Positions 1 to 8,322 of a DNA stretch of 64,000 nt are shown here, piece by piece. The stretch's first letter is position 1. The number at the start of each line of letters is the position of its first letter. The stretch lies in the NCBI RefSeq assembly GCF_018729255.1, contig NZ_CP076060.1, forward strand, positions 2,666,001 to 2,730,000, read 5' to 3'. The notes under the pieces are model-generated. The model searched no databases. It saw only the letters and a program-made list of their open reading frames with translations, and was not told the DNA's origin. The translations under genes and the position numbers were made by a program. This stretch comes from Cupriavidus sp. EM10. GTDB taxonomy: Bacteria; Pseudomonadota; Gammaproteobacteria; Burkholderiales; Burkholderiaceae.

Positions 1-699
1 GACCTCGCGCACCACGGCGGGCAGATCGCCGGGCAGGCCGAGCGACAGCCAGCGCCCGGCGTCGTGATTGAGCGTGATGGTGCGCGCGCGCACGCGGCCG
101 GCGTCGATGCCGGCCTGGGTCGCCCACTGGCGGATGCGGGCATCGTCCTGGCGGCTGCCGACCATGTAGAGATCGAAGGCTGTGCCGGCCGCCTGCAACT
201 GGCGCGCGCGCTGCTCGCACGGCGGACACTCGGCCTTCACGAAAACCGCCAGCCGGCCCGAACCCCGGTTGCCGGCGCCCGGCGCCTTCGCGCCCGGCAT
301 GTCCACACGCTGCTGGCCCGGATAGAGCCGCTTCCAGGCGGCGTCGTAGGCCCGCTGGTAGGCCAGCGTCTTGCCCACGCGCTTCGATTCCGCCTGCACA
401 TGCAGCTCCGCATAGCGGTTGCGTTCCTCGTCGCTGCGCGCCTCGATGCCCAGGGCCGTGAGCGGATCGAGGTTCGGGGAATAGACGCCCAGCGGCCCCT
501 GCATCAGTTGCCGGTAGCGCGCCCATTCCTCCAGCCGCAGACCCCAATCGCGCGCTAGGCGCTCGTCCAGCATGGCGTCGATGCTGTTCTGAACCTGGGC
601 GGGAACCGTGCGCGAGGACGCAACCGGCGCCGACTGCGCCGAGGCAGCACCCGCGACGACGGTGAGGATGGCGGCAAGACCGATCGCGGCTGGTTTCAT
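1..699 (-). CDS. TIGR03759-family integrating conjugative element protein (3' end outside window)
   Basis: Partial gene: 233 codons read from an ATG at 699 and run off the left edge without a stop. The product has a Sec-type signal peptide (about residues 1-21, cleavage after a run ending SAQ), so it is probably periplasmic. A CPPC motif in the context KAECPPCEQ (about residue 155) sits in a thioredoxin-like C-terminal half, followed by a segment typical of TIGR03759 proteins. These accompany PilL-type and coupling-protein genes in ICEclc/PFGI-1-type elements, and a role in envelope assembly of the conjugation machine is inferred from that context. The start lies 9 nt after the stop of the upstream gene, so the two are probably co-transcribed. 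Confidence 0.85.
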   Translation of the reverse strand, partial: MKPAAIGLAAILTVVAGAASAQSAPVASSRTVPAQVQNSIDAMLDERLARDWGLRLEEWARYRQLMQGPLGVYSPNLDPLTALGIEARSDEERNRYAELHVQAESKRVGKTLAYQRAYDAAWKRLYPGQQRVDMPGAKAPGAGNRGSGRLAVFVKAECPPCEQRARQLQAAGTAFDLYMVGSRQDDARIRQWATQAGIDAGRVRARTITLNHDAGRWLSLGLPGDLPAVVREV

Positions 700-708
700 G
701 GCCGGCTC

Positions 709-1353
709 CTACGGCAGCGCGATGCGCTGCGTCTGGCCGTCCACGCGGAACACGGCGGCGTGCGCCTCGATGACTTGCAATTGCCAGGCGCCGATGGCAT
801 CGCCTTCGCGCAGCAGTCGCAATTCGCGCACGGCGGCCACGCCCGGCCCCGCGATCGACAGGAAGCGCTCGCCGCCGCGCAGTTCCAGGCCTGCGACGCT
901 GAACGGCGGCTCCGGCGCCTTGGGCTTGACCGCCTCGGCGATGCGCCGGGGCGACGCGGCAGGCGCAGCGGCTTTCTTCAGGCGGGCCTCGATGTCGCCC
1001 ACGCGGGCCTGCAGCGCCTGCAGGTCGCCGGCACGGCTGTCCGCGGCTTGGGCCTGCTCCACTTGCGACAGCCGTTCGTCGAGCGCCTTGCGGGCGGCCT
1101 CGAAGTCCGGTTGGGCGACGGGCTTGGGCTGGTTCTTCGAGGTTGCGGACTGCTGTTCGAGTTCCGCGACGCGCGTGTTGAGCGCCTGCACGTGGGCATC
1201 CTGGGCACTGGCCTGGCTTTGCTCGGCCAGGCGCGACAGGCCCACGCTGTTGACCACGGCCAGCACGCTCACGAGCAGCAGGCAGGCGGCCGCTGCGATC
1301 TTCAGCCAGCGCGCGCGGTCGGCGCCTTCGGCGGGAAGTTGCGGGATGTTCAT
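709..1353 (-). CDS. ICE membrane protein with one TM helix and a coiled coil
   Basis: A 214-residue protein. A transmembrane helix at about residues 17-36 is followed by a long heptad-rich segment (about 38-125, many Q, A, E and L), a proline-rich linker, and a small C-terminal domain beginning near the motif FSVAGLELRGGERFLSI. The ATG at 1353 was chosen because it overlaps the upstream PilL-like stop codon in an ATGA arrangement; a longer upstream reading would run inside that gene. The topology suggests an inner-membrane protein with a periplasmic stalk linking PilL-type and TIGR03759 proteins. No specific family name is recognised; homologues are known only as ICE-associated hypothetical proteins. 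Confidence 0.75.
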   Translation of the reverse strand: MNIPQLPAEGADRARWLKIAAAACLLLVSVLAVVNSVGLSRLAEQSQASAQDAHVQALNTRVAELEQQSATSKNQPKPVAQPDFEAARKALDERLSQVEQAQAADSRAGDLQALQARVGDIEARLKKAAAPAASPRRIAEAVKPKAPEPPFSVAGLELRGGERFLSIAGPGVAAVRELRLLREGDAIGAWQLQVIEAHAAVFRVDGQTQRIALP

Positions 1354-1946
1354 GGCTGGGCCTCCTGGGGTTGCGCGGGTTCGGCTTCCGTCGTGCCGGG
1401 TGCGGGGACGGCGGCGACGCGGCCAGCGGAGCGCGCTGCCGTCACGCGCGTGAAGCACACCGCGCGCGCTGCGTCATCGACGGACAGCTCCCAGGCCGGG
1501 CCGGCGAGTGCCAGCAAGGCATCGCGCAGCGACAGCGGCCCGAGCCGCAGATGCGCCGCCGGCAGCGGCAGCGCGTACAGCGCCGCGGCCTCCGTCGTGT
1601 CGCAGAGCCGGTAGCCGGTGCGCAGCAGCACGTGCCGCAGGGCATCGCCGACGTTCGCATCGAAGGTCGGCGGAATCGAAACCTCAATCACCTGTCGCGT
1701 CAGGTCGCGCTGCGCGGGTTCCGGCACCAGCTCGACCAGCGTGTAGCGCCCGTAGCGGGCGACCGGGATCAGGGTCGGCTCGGGTTCCGGGTAGATGACC
1801 CTGGCCGACAAGACCGGCTCCGGTGGCATGGCGGTGGCCGTCGGGGCATTCGCCACGCCCGTGGAGGCGCAGCCGGTGATGAGCACGCAGCCGGTGAGCA
1901 AGGCGGGCACAACCAGGCGATGGGCGACGCAGGTGAGTGATTGCAT
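1350..1946 (-). CDS. PilL N-terminal domain lipoprotein of the ICE (TIGR03748-like)
   Basis: A 198-residue protein with a lipoprotein signal: a hydrophobic stretch then LITGCAST (lipobox Cys about residue 26). The core (about 60-130) carries the ARYGRYTLVELVPEPAQ, IPPTFDANVGDALRHVL and GYRLC motifs of the PilL_N family, related to the periplasmic domain of type IV pilus and conjugation PilL proteins. It probably anchors in a membrane and contributes to the mating apparatus. It is first in a tight three-gene series (ATGA overlap, then 9 nt), downstream of the SNF2 helicase gene but separated from it by a strong terminator. The Ala/Pro/Glu-rich C-terminal tail after residue 170 looks disordered. 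Confidence 0.85.
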   Translation of the reverse strand: MQSLTCVAHRLVVPALLTGCVLITGCASTGVANAPTATAMPPEPVLSARVIYPEPEPTLIPVARYGRYTLVELVPEPAQRDLTRQVIEVSIPPTFDANVGDALRHVLLRTGYRLCDTTEAAALYALPLPAAHLRLGPLSLRDALLALAGPAWELSVDDAARAVCFTRVTAARSAGRVAAVPAPGTTEAEPAQPQEAQP

Positions 1947-2045
1947 GGTGCAGTTCCCTGGAACACGGAGCCCTCACCATCGCCGCCGCAGAGCTTTCGG
2001 GCAGCAAACAAAGGGAACTGGCATGCGCCCGATTCATGGCGCGGC

Positions 2046-2080
2046 AAAAAAAGAAGCCGGCGACCCGATGGGCCGCCGGC
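2046..2080 (-). terminator. Rho-independent terminator after the SNF2 helicase gene
   Basis: On the minus strand a GC-rich hairpin (GCCGGC arms at 2075-2080 and 2056-2061, with further CCC/GGG pairing inside) is followed by a run of seven T (2052-2046). It starts 13 bases past the helicase stop codon, so it probably ends that transcript and separates the helicase/methylase block from the pilL block. Confidence 0.8.
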
Positions 2081-2093
2081 ATGGGTGGGTGGA

Positions 2094-4376
2094 TCAGGCC
2101 GCGATGAGCTGCCGGGCCAGTGCCACCTCGACGGAATCACCGTCCTGGTTCAGCACGTCCAATCCCGATTCGGGCACGTCTCCCGACGTGCTCTGCGAGA
2201 CCATGATCTTCCGTGCCATCAGCCCCAGGCAGGTCATCTGCGAGGAAGCCGCGTAGCCGAGGTAGATCACGCGAACCGGCTGCTTCTGGCCGATGCGCCA
2301 TGAGCGCCGGGCCGCCTGCTGCAGGCTGTAGACGTTGTAGCCCGACTGCATGAACACGATCGTTGGAAACTCCAACAGGTCGAGACCCGTCTTGACCAAC
2401 TCCGGGTTCGTGACCAGCACGTCGATGCCGCGGTCCAACTGCTCGGCGATCCAGTCCTCGCGGCGGGAGGCATCCACGCTCGCGCGCAGCACCGCCACCT
2501 TGAAGCCTTCCTGCTCCAGCAGCACCTTCAAACGCGACGTGGTGTCGCGCGTGCCGGTGTAGACCGAATAGACCAGCGTCTTGCGACCCGCAGCCTTCTC
2601 CTGCTTGCAGATCTCGATCAGCTCGCGCTCCTTGGGCATCACCTCCAGCTCGTTGAACTGAGCCGGAACGAAGGCCAAGGTCTGGCGCGTGCGCGGGTGC
2701 ACCACCGTCTCCGACCGGAAGCAGCAATCCGGCCAGGCCAGCAGCACGTTGAGGACCACACCGAGCAGCGTCGTGTCGCGCTTCGCCAGCGCCTGTTTCA
2801 GCGCTGTGGTCAGCCGACCCGAGAGATCGCGATAGGCCGCGGCCTGCACCGTGTCCATCGCCACCTCGCGGAACTCCTCGTCGTAGGGCGGCAGCACATT
2901 GCCGCCGATGTCCTTCAACTTGAGGAAGACCGTGAACGGCAGCACGCAACGCAGTACGCCTTTCGGGCCGAAGCCCGGCGCCTTGACCGTGCGCACCGAG
3001 ACCTTGTTGCCCTTGGCCGTCTTGTGCGCCGTGCCGGTGCTCTCGGAATAGATGTCCTTGAGGACACCGTGATCGCGCATGAACGCCATCGCGGCCGAGG
3101 TCATGCTGCCGCTCTTGGTCAGGCGGTAGCCGTCTTCGATCATTCGCCCCGGCAGGGCTCGGAACAGCAGGTGGAACAGGTCGTCGCCGTAGCCGCCCAT
3201 CAGCGTGCCGGTGAGCAGCAAGGTCTTGCGCGCCTTCGCTGCGAGCACGCCCATGGCCTGGCCCTGGGCACTGCCGCCGTTCTTGTACTCGTGCGCCTCG
3301 TCGGCGATGAGCAGGTCGAACGCGCCTTGCGGCAGGTAGCGCTTGATGAACTCGGACGGCTGGTAGCCGCCCTCGCCGAAGCCGAACTCCATGTTCGCCA
3401 TCGCCCGCTCCATGCGGTGCGCCTGACGATCCGAGAAGACCAGCTCGCCGTTGCCATCCATGAGGTTGATGAACTCGTGGATGTTGTCGCCGAGCATCGA
3501 CGCCAGGAAGGAGTCGCCGAACTTGCGCATCAGCTTCTGCGCGGTGACTTCCCCGATGGTCGGGATGCGCTGCAAGGCTTTGAAGACGGCCGTGGACTGG
3601 TCGTTGGCGGAAAGGCTCCGCGGTCGCATCAGCGTCCACAGCGGTGCGGCGCAATGGCTGCACCGGCGGCGGTAGTCCTCGGCTTCGAGTTCGACCGGGT
3701 TGATCGGCTCGCCGTCGAGGTTGGTGATGACCTGGCCGCAGTCCGGGCATGCGCCGACTTCGCCGTGCTTCGTGTGCCGCACGTTGAACACGGGCTTCCA
3801 GTGGAAACCCATGCGCATCCGCACGCGCCCGAGCACGAAGAACTCCTGGCCACGCGCCTGCATGCCCAACTGCTCGCGCAGCTTGATGAGCTTGACCAGC
3901 GTGTCCGGGCCGTTGAGCACCCAGACCTTGGCACCGGCCACCGTCTCCTGGATTTCGCGGCGCCACTTGTAGACCAGGTGGGGCGGCGACAGCACCAGGG
4001 TGCGGCGGTAGCCTTCGGCGTGCAGCACGGCGGCCGTGGCGATGCCGACGGTGGTCTTGCCGCAGCCCATCTCGCCATTGACGATCGCGGCGCGTTCGCT
4101 ACGATCGGCCAGCAGTTCGGTGACGGCATGCACCACTTCGGCCTGCGCCTGGAACAGCTTGCGCTTGAGACTGGCCAGCACGAGCTGGCGATGCGGCCGG
4201 GCTTGGCCGGTGTAGACGGGTGGATTGGCGCGGTTGAGCGAATCCAGTAGCTCGTCGCCGAACTCGGCGACGAAATCCTGAAGGCTCAAGGCCAAGGGAG
4301 AAGCGGCCGCTTCGAGCAGGTCGCCCTGGACGGGCGTGCCATCGGCGGCGGGAACAACGTCGGTATCGAGGGACAT
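2094..4376 (-). CDS. SNF2/DEAD-like helicase of the ICE
   Basis: A 760-residue superfamily 2 helicase. Walker A is GEMGCGKTT (about 101-109), followed by LVLSPPHLVYKWRREI (motif Ia), a DEAH-type motif IADEAHEY, TLLLTGTLMGGYGDD (motif III) and a C-terminal RecA domain ending QQAARRSWRIGQKQPVRVIYLGY, the SNF2 motif V-VI signature. A cysteine cluster (CPDCG, then CSHC, about 210-250) inserted between the motifs suggests a zinc-binding insertion. SNF2 proteins translocate on duplex DNA; the target here is unknown. The ATG at 4376 was chosen over one nine codons upstream because GGAG lies correctly before it. It is downstream of an adenine-methylase-like gene on the same strand. Confidence 0.85.
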   Translation of the reverse strand: MSLDTDVVPAADGTPVQGDLLEAAASPLALSLQDFVAEFGDELLDSLNRANPPVYTGQARPHRQLVLASLKRKLFQAQAEVVHAVTELLADRSERAAIVNGEMGCGKTTVGIATAAVLHAEGYRRTLVLSPPHLVYKWRREIQETVAGAKVWVLNGPDTLVKLIKLREQLGMQARGQEFFVLGRVRMRMGFHWKPVFNVRHTKHGEVGACPDCGQVITNLDGEPINPVELEAEDYRRRCSHCAAPLWTLMRPRSLSANDQSTAVFKALQRIPTIGEVTAQKLMRKFGDSFLASMLGDNIHEFINLMDGNGELVFSDRQAHRMERAMANMEFGFGEGGYQPSEFIKRYLPQGAFDLLIADEAHEYKNGGSAQGQAMGVLAAKARKTLLLTGTLMGGYGDDLFHLLFRALPGRMIEDGYRLTKSGSMTSAAMAFMRDHGVLKDIYSESTGTAHKTAKGNKVSVRTVKAPGFGPKGVLRCVLPFTVFLKLKDIGGNVLPPYDEEFREVAMDTVQAAAYRDLSGRLTTALKQALAKRDTTLLGVVLNVLLAWPDCCFRSETVVHPRTRQTLAFVPAQFNELEVMPKERELIEICKQEKAAGRKTLVYSVYTGTRDTTSRLKVLLEQEGFKVAVLRASVDASRREDWIAEQLDRGIDVLVTNPELVKTGLDLLEFPTIVFMQSGYNVYSLQQAARRSWRIGQKQPVRVIYLGYAASSQMTCLGLMARKIMVSQSTSGDVPESGLDVLNQDGDSVEVALARQLIAA

Positions 4377-4510
4377 GGTGATGCTCCAAAGAAGATGGGG
4401 CATGCACCTCCCCCTGCGGGGGCGATGGCATGCCCCGGGGTGGGAAGAGAAGAACGGCGCGAAGCCGCAGTGGAAGAACAGATCGACGGCGAACCGTCAG
4501 GGAACAGCGA

Positions 4511-5629
4511 TCAGCGGATGGTCAACACCTCGCCGCAGGTCGGCGAGCCTGGGGTCATGTCCCAGGCACGGATGACCGGCACAAACTTGTCGGTCAGGAT
4601 GCGCGTCTCGGCCACGGAGCCGTCGTCGCGTTCGGTGTATTCCGTCTGCAGCGTCTTCTCCTTGTGGGTGTCGCCCTTGACGACGAGCACGCGGCCCGTC
4701 TTGGACTTCACCACGCCGGAGATCGCGCCAGCAGCAAGCGCCAAGGCAAGATGCCAGTGCGACAAGGCCCGCGCCGGAGGCCGCAGCGATTGCTGCGCGG
4801 CGCCCAGGTGCGTATCGAGCGTCGGCCAGAGCCCTTGCAGCCGGCCGACTTCCTCGGCGAACTGCTCGGGTTCCATCGTCACGCGGTAGAAGTGCTCCGG
4901 CTCGGCCGGGCTGGCAGGCACCGTGTAAGGCAGGAACGGCCATTCGACTGGCAGTTCCTCCGCTTCGGCGTCGCCTTGCCCGATCTGCAACAGCAGCGCG
5001 CGCGTGGCTTTGACCGAATCCGATGCCTGGTCGCGCTGACGAACACGGCGGCCAAAGATCACCACCTGCTTGAACTGTGCTTCCACCGCGCGGTAGATGC
5101 GCAGATCGGCGAAGTGCCGGGTCAGCCATCCGACCAGCTCGGCATCGAGCACGTAGTGCGGCACGATGTAGATCAGCACGCCGCTGTATTGCAGCAGCGG
5201 CAGCGCCTTCTGGTAGAACAGCTTTTCCAGCCTGGCGCGGCCCTGGCCCTGGTAGCCGACGTTGCCGTTGGCGTCCTTGGTCAGGTCGCCATACGGCGGG
5301 TTGAGCCACAGCAGGCCGAAGCTCTGCCGGCTGATCAGCGTGTCCATCAGGTCGCCGTGGATGCAGCGATCGACCAGTTGCCGGGCATGGCGTGCACGCT
5401 CGGCCTCGTACTCGACGGCAAAGGCCTGGACCTGCTCGCGCCCGAGGGCGTGCGCGGCTTCGGCGATCGCCACGCCTTCGCCGGCGCAGGGATCGATGAT
5501 GCACAGCGGCCCGTTCGAGGATTCGGCGGGCGCCAGCGCTGCGAGTGCTCTTTCGAGCGTGGGTTCATCCGTGGGGAAGTACCCGTTCTTGACGAAGTTG
5601 CGGGCGAGCCGCGGGAACATGAGGGCCAT
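4511..5629 (-). CDS. DUF6094-type protein, predicted adenine-specific DNA methyltransferase fold
   Basis: A 372-residue protein. IIDPCAGEGVAIAEAA (about 46-61) matches S-adenosylmethionine-binding motif I and LLWLNPPYGD (about 107-116) matches catalytic motif IV (NPPY) of N6-adenine DNA methylases. The rest is not typical of a restriction-system methylase, and the family is carried mainly by ICEs and plasmids (DUF6094). Methylation activity is predicted from the motifs. A candidate role is modification of ICE DNA before or after transfer. The ATG at 5629 has AGGAGA before it. It sits between the SNF2 helicase gene (134-nt gap) and a hypothetical gene (67-nt gap) and is probably in one operon with them. 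Confidence 0.75.
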   Translation of the reverse strand: MALMFPRLARNFVKNGYFPTDEPTLERALAALAPAESSNGPLCIIDPCAGEGVAIAEAAHALGREQVQAFAVEYEAERARHARQLVDRCIHGDLMDTLISRQSFGLLWLNPPYGDLTKDANGNVGYQGQGRARLEKLFYQKALPLLQYSGVLIYIVPHYVLDAELVGWLTRHFADLRIYRAVEAQFKQVVIFGRRVRQRDQASDSVKATRALLLQIGQGDAEAEELPVEWPFLPYTVPASPAEPEHFYRVTMEPEQFAEEVGRLQGLWPTLDTHLGAAQQSLRPPARALSHWHLALALAAGAISGVVKSKTGRVLVVKGDTHKEKTLQTEYTERDDGSVAETRILTDKFVPVIRAWDMTPGSPTCGEVLTIR

Positions 5630-5696
5630 GGGAATCTCCTGGCATTGAAGATGAAGGGATGCGGACATGCGCGCGTGCATGTCCGGTGAAGGAGCC

Positions 5697-6353
5697 TCAA
5701 GCCACCGCTTCGAGCGGTTGTGCCGAGGGGATGCGGCTGGCGGGCGTGCCGGCGACGAGCGCGCCGCTGCGGATCAGGCCGCCCAGCACCTGGGTCAGCG
5801 TCGGCACGTCGATGGCGAGCCGATGGCCTTCCAGAGCCCCGAGGGCGAACGGCAGGCGCGTCAGCATCGACTTCGCCTGCAGCAGTTCCAGCACGGGTTC
5901 GCGCCATGGATCGAGAAGCGGCAGCGGGCAGGTGTCCCGCACCAGCTTCCACAGCCGGTCGAGCCGGTGCGTGGAATCGCGAGGCAGGAGCGCCAGCGCG
6001 CTGGCGTTGGCCTTGTCGGGCTTGACGCAGCGCCGGTCGAACAGCCAGATGTTGGTCAGCGAGCCGAACAGCGTGCGCCGGTAGGCGCGTGCGCTGCGCT
6101 TCTCCAGGTTCTCGACGTTGCCGACGAATACCGGGATGCTCGCGCCCTGCTCGGTGATGACGTGGAACTGATCCAGTCCCTGTTCGTCCCGGCCCAGGGT
6201 GAGGCGAGCCAGGAATTCCTGGACGGCGGTGTCGCGCGCCCAGAGGGAGATGAAGACCAGGTTGCCGTTCTCGTCACCGACGACGCCATCGGCCATCAGG
6301 TCGGGGCATTCGTCGATGCGATAGAGCGTCTTGGGGGAAGAAGGTGCAGGCAT
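5697..6353 (-). CDS. Conserved ICE protein of unknown function
   Basis: A 218-residue soluble protein with no signal peptide or membrane segment. Recognisable stretches are LYRIDECPDLMADGVVGDENGN near the N terminus and a middle region rich in R and L (TLFGSLTNIWLFDRRCVKP). No catalytic motif is visible. It heads the series hypothetical, methylase-like, SNF2 helicase, and a two-hairpin RNA element lies about 120-180 nt upstream (6470-6532). The ATG at 6353 has GAGG about 8 nt before it and was preferred to one 17 codons upstream with no ribosome-binding site. The function is unknown; context suggests DNA metabolism of the ICE. Confidence 0.65.
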   Translation of the reverse strand: MPAPSSPKTLYRIDECPDLMADGVVGDENGNLVFISLWARDTAVQEFLARLTLGRDEQGLDQFHVITEQGASIPVFVGNVENLEKRSARAYRRTLFGSLTNIWLFDRRCVKPDKANASALALLPRDSTHRLDRLWKLVRDTCPLPLLDPWREPVLELLQAKSMLTRLPFALGALEGHRLAIDVPTLTQVLGGLIRSGALVAGTPASRIPSAQPLEAVA

Positions 6354-6469
6354 GGTGATGTCCTCGAAGTGAGCGGAGACAGCACCACCCGCGAGGGCAG
6401 TCACTGCCCCAGGGGGATGGAAGAAAACGCGGTGAGCGTCGTGGCGAAGAATCAGACCGTGCGTCGCAA

Positions 6470-6532
6470 CGCACCGTAGCCTTGAAGGTCTGGGCTACCT
6501 GGGCATGTTGTCGGCAGCGCCGACGGACATGA
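6470..6532 (-). ncRNA. Two-hairpin leader RNA element, copy A (radC-motif candidate)
   Basis: Read on the minus strand: hairpin 1 is GTCGGC-gct-GCCGAC (6525-6511), then the linker CATGCCCAG, then hairpin 2 with stem GTAGCC/GGCTAC (6499-6494 with 6482-6477) and a loop containing GACCTTC. CATGTCC precedes hairpin 1. It lies about 125 nt upstream of the start codon at 6353. Three further copies occur near 9.1, 11.8 and 13.8 kb with different stem sequences but preserved pairing. Identification as the radC RNA motif is a suggestion from genomic context, not a database match. Confidence 0.55.
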
Positions 6533-6616
6533 GCGTAGCCTGCGCCCAGGCGGGTGGTTTACGGCAGCGAAAATCCGCCGCGCAGCGCACCCCTATTTGC
6601 CTGAGACTCACCCACC

Positions 6617-6656
6617 AAAGAAAAAAGCGGACCATGCCGCATGGACACGATCCGCT
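6617..6656 (-). terminator. Rho-independent terminator after the DUF932 gene
   Basis: The minus strand carries AGCGGA ... TCCGCT (6656-6651 with 6631-6626), with inner CATG-containing pairing, followed by a run of T (6626-6621). It begins a few bases past the DUF932 stop codon at 6663. Confidence 0.75.
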
Positions 6657-6662
6657 TGTGGG

Positions 6663-7489
6663 TCAGGCTTTGAGCTGGCGCAAGCCATCCGCGAGCAGCC
6701 ATAGCGCCCGGTTGAGCCGGACGTTCTGGTCGATGCCCTGAACGGGGCGCGTGCGCTGCTGGCGCCCGTTGGCGGCGCGGCCGGCCAGGCCGCCTTTGAC
6801 CAGGTTCTCCTGGATTCGGTTGAAGACCGACCACAGATCGGCGCAGTTGTCGTCGAAGCGACGGGGCCGCAGGATCTGGGTCTCCGTGATGGGCAATGCC
6901 TTGCCCGAATCGTCGTACTTGAGGGTCAGCGCCGATCTGGCGAAGACTTCGGCCTCGCCGTCGTCGAGCGTGATGACACGCATGGCGTCGCGCGAGTCCT
7001 GCACCCTCTCGAAGCCGTGCAGCACCTCGTAGGCGCCTTCGATCACGTGATCGGTGACGTTGCCCTTGTGAGGCACGCGCACGTCGGCGAACGTGTCGCC
7101 GCACACCAGCCCGTTCTGGCAGACGAAGCGGAACATGCCCGCCAGCATCTGGTAGCTGCTGGTGCCGTCGTGCGAATTGAGCAGGATGATCTCGTTCGCC
7201 TCGGCGCCGTTGATCTGACTGGCGTGGCGAAGGCGCAGCATGTGCTTGGTGTAGTCGCGGCGATCCTCGTGTCGCACGCGGGTCTGGCACACCATGAACG
7301 GCTGGAAACCTTCCTTGCGCAGTTCGGTCAGCACAGCCGCCGTGGGGATGTAGCTGTACCGTTCGGAGCGGCTTTCGTGCGGGGTGTCCGCAAAGATGGA
7401 AGGGCCACGATGCGAATCTGCTCATCCGACAGCGGGTGACTTGAGCGCAGCACTGGCGAGCGATAAGCGAAGCGGGATGCAAGTTGCAT
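6663..7489 (-). pseudogene. DUF932 domain protein, interrupted by a one-base frameshift
   Basis: The N terminus (MQLASRFAYRSPVLRSSHPL, start ATG at 7489 with a good AAGGAG) is in one frame and the rest (from SIFADTPHESRSERYSYIPT onward) in another. They join if one base is restored in the GGG run at 7402-7404 (plus strand). The restored product would be about 275 residues, normal for DUF932 (YdjQ-like) proteins of ICEs and phages, whose role in DNA metabolism is not established. Conserved stretches such as RHASQINGAEANEIILLNSHDG and FRFVCQNGLVCG are intact. Many genes in this window share this exact type of lesion, so a sequence error is more likely than a true pseudogene. Confidence 0.75.
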
Positions 7490-7525
7490 GACGATCTCCT
7501 TGGGAAAAGAGACCGGAGCCCCGCC

Positions 7526-7548
7526 CCACCGGGGAGGAACCCCGGTGG
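7526..7548 (-). other. GC-rich stem-loop between the DUF3275 and DUF932 genes
   Basis: A perfect 9-bp inverted repeat, CCACCGGGG and CCCCGGTGG, with a 5-nt loop. It lies between the DUF3275 stop (7582) and the DUF932 start (7489) and is not followed directly by a T run, so it could be a weak terminator, a processing site or a leader structure. Confidence 0.5.
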
Positions 7549-7581
7549 GTGGTGGAATGCCGCGCAAGGCGGCGGTGGGAA

Positions 7582-8211
7582 TCAGACCCTGGCGAGGTGC
7601 CAGTCCTGGGACAGCGGAGCAAACTCGTAGCCGAGATCACCGAGGCGGTCGCGCTGCTGACGCAGCACACGCCGATCCACGGTGGCATCGAGCTTGACGA
7701 CATCGCCCAGCGGCCAGAGCGCGCCGAACAGGGCCGCGTCGCCGTCGTCGTCCGCATGGGCCGAAGCATCGGCAGACGCAACAGCCGGTTCGCTGCCGAA
7801 CGGCGTGGTATCGACCAGCGGGTCGCGCGAACTGCGTGCCTTCTTCCGGCCGGCCGCCTTGGGGGCGGTGGTCGGCGTCGGCGTGGCGGTCTGCGCTTCC
7901 TCGTCGATCGGATCGACTTCCTGCGGACTCAGCCGGCTGGCGTCGTCACGGCTCAGGGCGTCGATGGCCGACAAGGTCATGCCGCCCAGCAAGGCGCGGA
8001 TCTCGATGACCATGCGACCGTTGGCGGTGTACGTGGACGGGCGGATTTCCGCGATGGCGAAATCGCCCTCGTACTTGCCTTCGGCGTACTGGTCGAGTTC
8101 GGCGTTCTTCACGACGAACTCGCCGATGGAGGTCGCGAGGCGGCCGACGTTGAAGTCGCCGTTGCGGCCGTGGATGGTCTTGATGGCCAATTGGCCGGGA
8201 ATGGTGATCAT
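7582..8211 (-). CDS. DUF3275 family ICE protein
   Basis: A 209-residue protein. The N-terminal half (MITIPGQLAIKTIHGRNGDF, GEFVVKNAELDQY, GKYEGDFAIAEIRPS, MVIEIRALL) matches DUF3275, found almost only in ICEclc/PFGI-1-type elements. Residues about 95-160 form a Pro/Ala/Asp/Lys-rich, probably disordered linker, followed by a C-terminal helical segment with VDRRVLRQQRDRLGDLGYEF. No catalytic residues are evident. It is transcribed with STY4534 upstream and DUF932 downstream; a role in ICE DNA maintenance or replication is inferred from these neighbours only. Confidence 0.8.
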   Translation of the reverse strand: MITIPGQLAIKTIHGRNGDFNVGRLATSIGEFVVKNAELDQYAEGKYEGDFAIAEIRPSTYTANGRMVIEIRALLGGMTLSAIDALSRDDASRLSPQEVDPIDEEAQTATPTPTTAPKAAGRKKARSSRDPLVDTTPFGSEPAVASADASAHADDDGDAALFGALWPLGDVVKLDATVDRRVLRQQRDRLGDLGYEFAPLSQDWHLARV

Positions 8212-8285
8212 GAAGAACTCCTGCGGACGAAGCCGCGATCACGCACACGGCCGTCATGGCGACGGTCGCATGCGCACGCGAGTGG

Positions 8286-8318
8286 GAAGAAGACAAGGCC
8301 CCAGGGGACGGGGCCTTG
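8286..8318 (-). terminator. Rho-independent terminator after STY4534
   Basis: The minus strand forms CAAGGCCCC ... GGGGCCTTG (8318-8310 with 8302-8294) followed by TCTTCTT. It starts a few bases after the STY4534 stop codon at 8323. Confidence 0.7.
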
Positions 8319-8322
8319 CGGA

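Noticed and set aside
4377..4510. Extra copy of the two-hairpin leader RNA upstream of the SNF2 helicase
   Set aside because: The gap has GC-rich palindromic stretches such as GGGGCATGC but lacks the linker and the second hairpin, so it is not counted as a copy.
2094..5629. A DISARM-type defence system, suggested by SNF2 helicase plus adenine methylase
   Set aside because: No DrmA, DrmB or DrmC-like proteins are encoded nearby, and the surrounding genes are standard ICE genes.
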